Origin: Nitrospira defluvii
GTDB lineage: Bacteria > Nitrospirota > Nitrospiria > Nitrospirales > Nitrospiraceae
NCBI GenBank assembly: GCA_016199015.1
Contig: JACQHN010000131.1
Coordinates: 1 to 5,227, forward strand
DNA length: 5,227 nt
Reading direction: 5' to 3'
A program made the translations under genes and the position numbers. The notes under the pieces are model-generated. The model made no database searches. It was not told the origin of the DNA and saw nothing but the letters and a program-made list of their open reading frames with translations. This document shows positions 5,112 through 5,227 of this stretch, piece by piece. Within the stretch, counting starts at the first letter, position 1; each line of letters starts with the position of its first letter.

Positions 5112-5227
5112 ACAGCCCCTGATACCGCGGTCCACCTTCAGCAGGAGCCCGCCAGGAAATATTCTGTACGTGATCCGTACTCAGCACATCGATGGGATCT
5201 TTGATCACGCAGGTCTTGCAATGCACG
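5110..5227 (-). CDS. Electron transfer flavoprotein-ubiquinone oxidoreductase, C-terminal end (partial)
   Basis: Only the last 38 residues are visible; the gene continues past the right edge. Read on the minus strand it gives VHCKTCVIKDP, then VQNISWRAPAEGGPRYQGL and a TAG stop. This is the ferredoxin-like tail of ETF-QO, whose family pattern is CVHCKTCDIKDP...QNI.W..PEGG.GP.Y. The two visible Cys (residues 3 and 6 of the fragment) are ligands of the [4Fe-4S] cluster; the single leftover base at 5227 is compatible with a TGC codon for the preceding Cys. The enzyme is a monotopic membrane flavoprotein that passes electrons from EtfAB to the quinone pool. Compared with the usual tail it has Val for Asp after the third Cys and a stretch of about eight extra residues (IDVLSTDH) before QNI. 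It is first in the visible minus-strand cluster, upstream of etfB and etfA. Confidence 0.9.
   Translation of the reverse strand, partial: VHCKTCVIKDPIDVLSTDHVQNISWRAPAEGGPRYQGL

Overview
The window looks like a piece of a moderately GC-rich bacterial chromosome, probably from Nitrospirota or a similar lineage. That assignment is an inference from two things: the protein set, and the style of the short intergenic repeats (7-base TCAG/CTGA units, CGAGATAC units, ATCACCCAAT units). No rRNA or marker gene is present to settle it.

Layout. Positions 1-1089 (+) hold the C-terminal 362 residues of the V/A-type ATPase B subunit, cut by the left edge. It is followed by the D (central stalk) subunit at 1187-1828 (+). 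The A-B-D order suggests the end of a V/A-ATPase operon of the kind where D comes late. An acyl-CoA dehydrogenase follows at 1870-3024 (+), with a good ribosome binding site. A 129-base convergent gap made largely of heptad repeats separates it from a minus-strand cluster. In transcription order that cluster is the 3' end of ETF-quinone oxidoreductase (5227-5110, cut by the right edge), etfB (5053-4250) and etfA (4143-3154).

Function. The right two thirds form a compact electron route: acyl-CoA dehydrogenase -> ETF (EtfAB, of the non-bifurcating, AMP-binding type) -> ETF-QO [4Fe-4S]/FAD protein -> quinone pool. The left third is part of a rotary ATPase that couples ATP to ion movement.

Most unusual signal. 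A cluster of REP-like imperfect palindromes lies in frame inside the ATPase B gene (about 109-249). It comprises two complete, oppositely oriented units, an extra half unit and an 18-base tandem duplication. It adds roughly 40 low-complexity Pro/Ser/Gly/Ala residues to a loop that is short in most prokaryotic relatives, and the reading frame stays open. A related 13-base half unit (consensus GGGGWCWGGCHCC) forms a perfect inverted repeat between the ETF-QO gene and etfB. Each of the larger intergenic gaps carries a different short-repeat family. Three of the four visible gene starts follow such repeats and lack a recognisable Shine-Dalgarno sequence.
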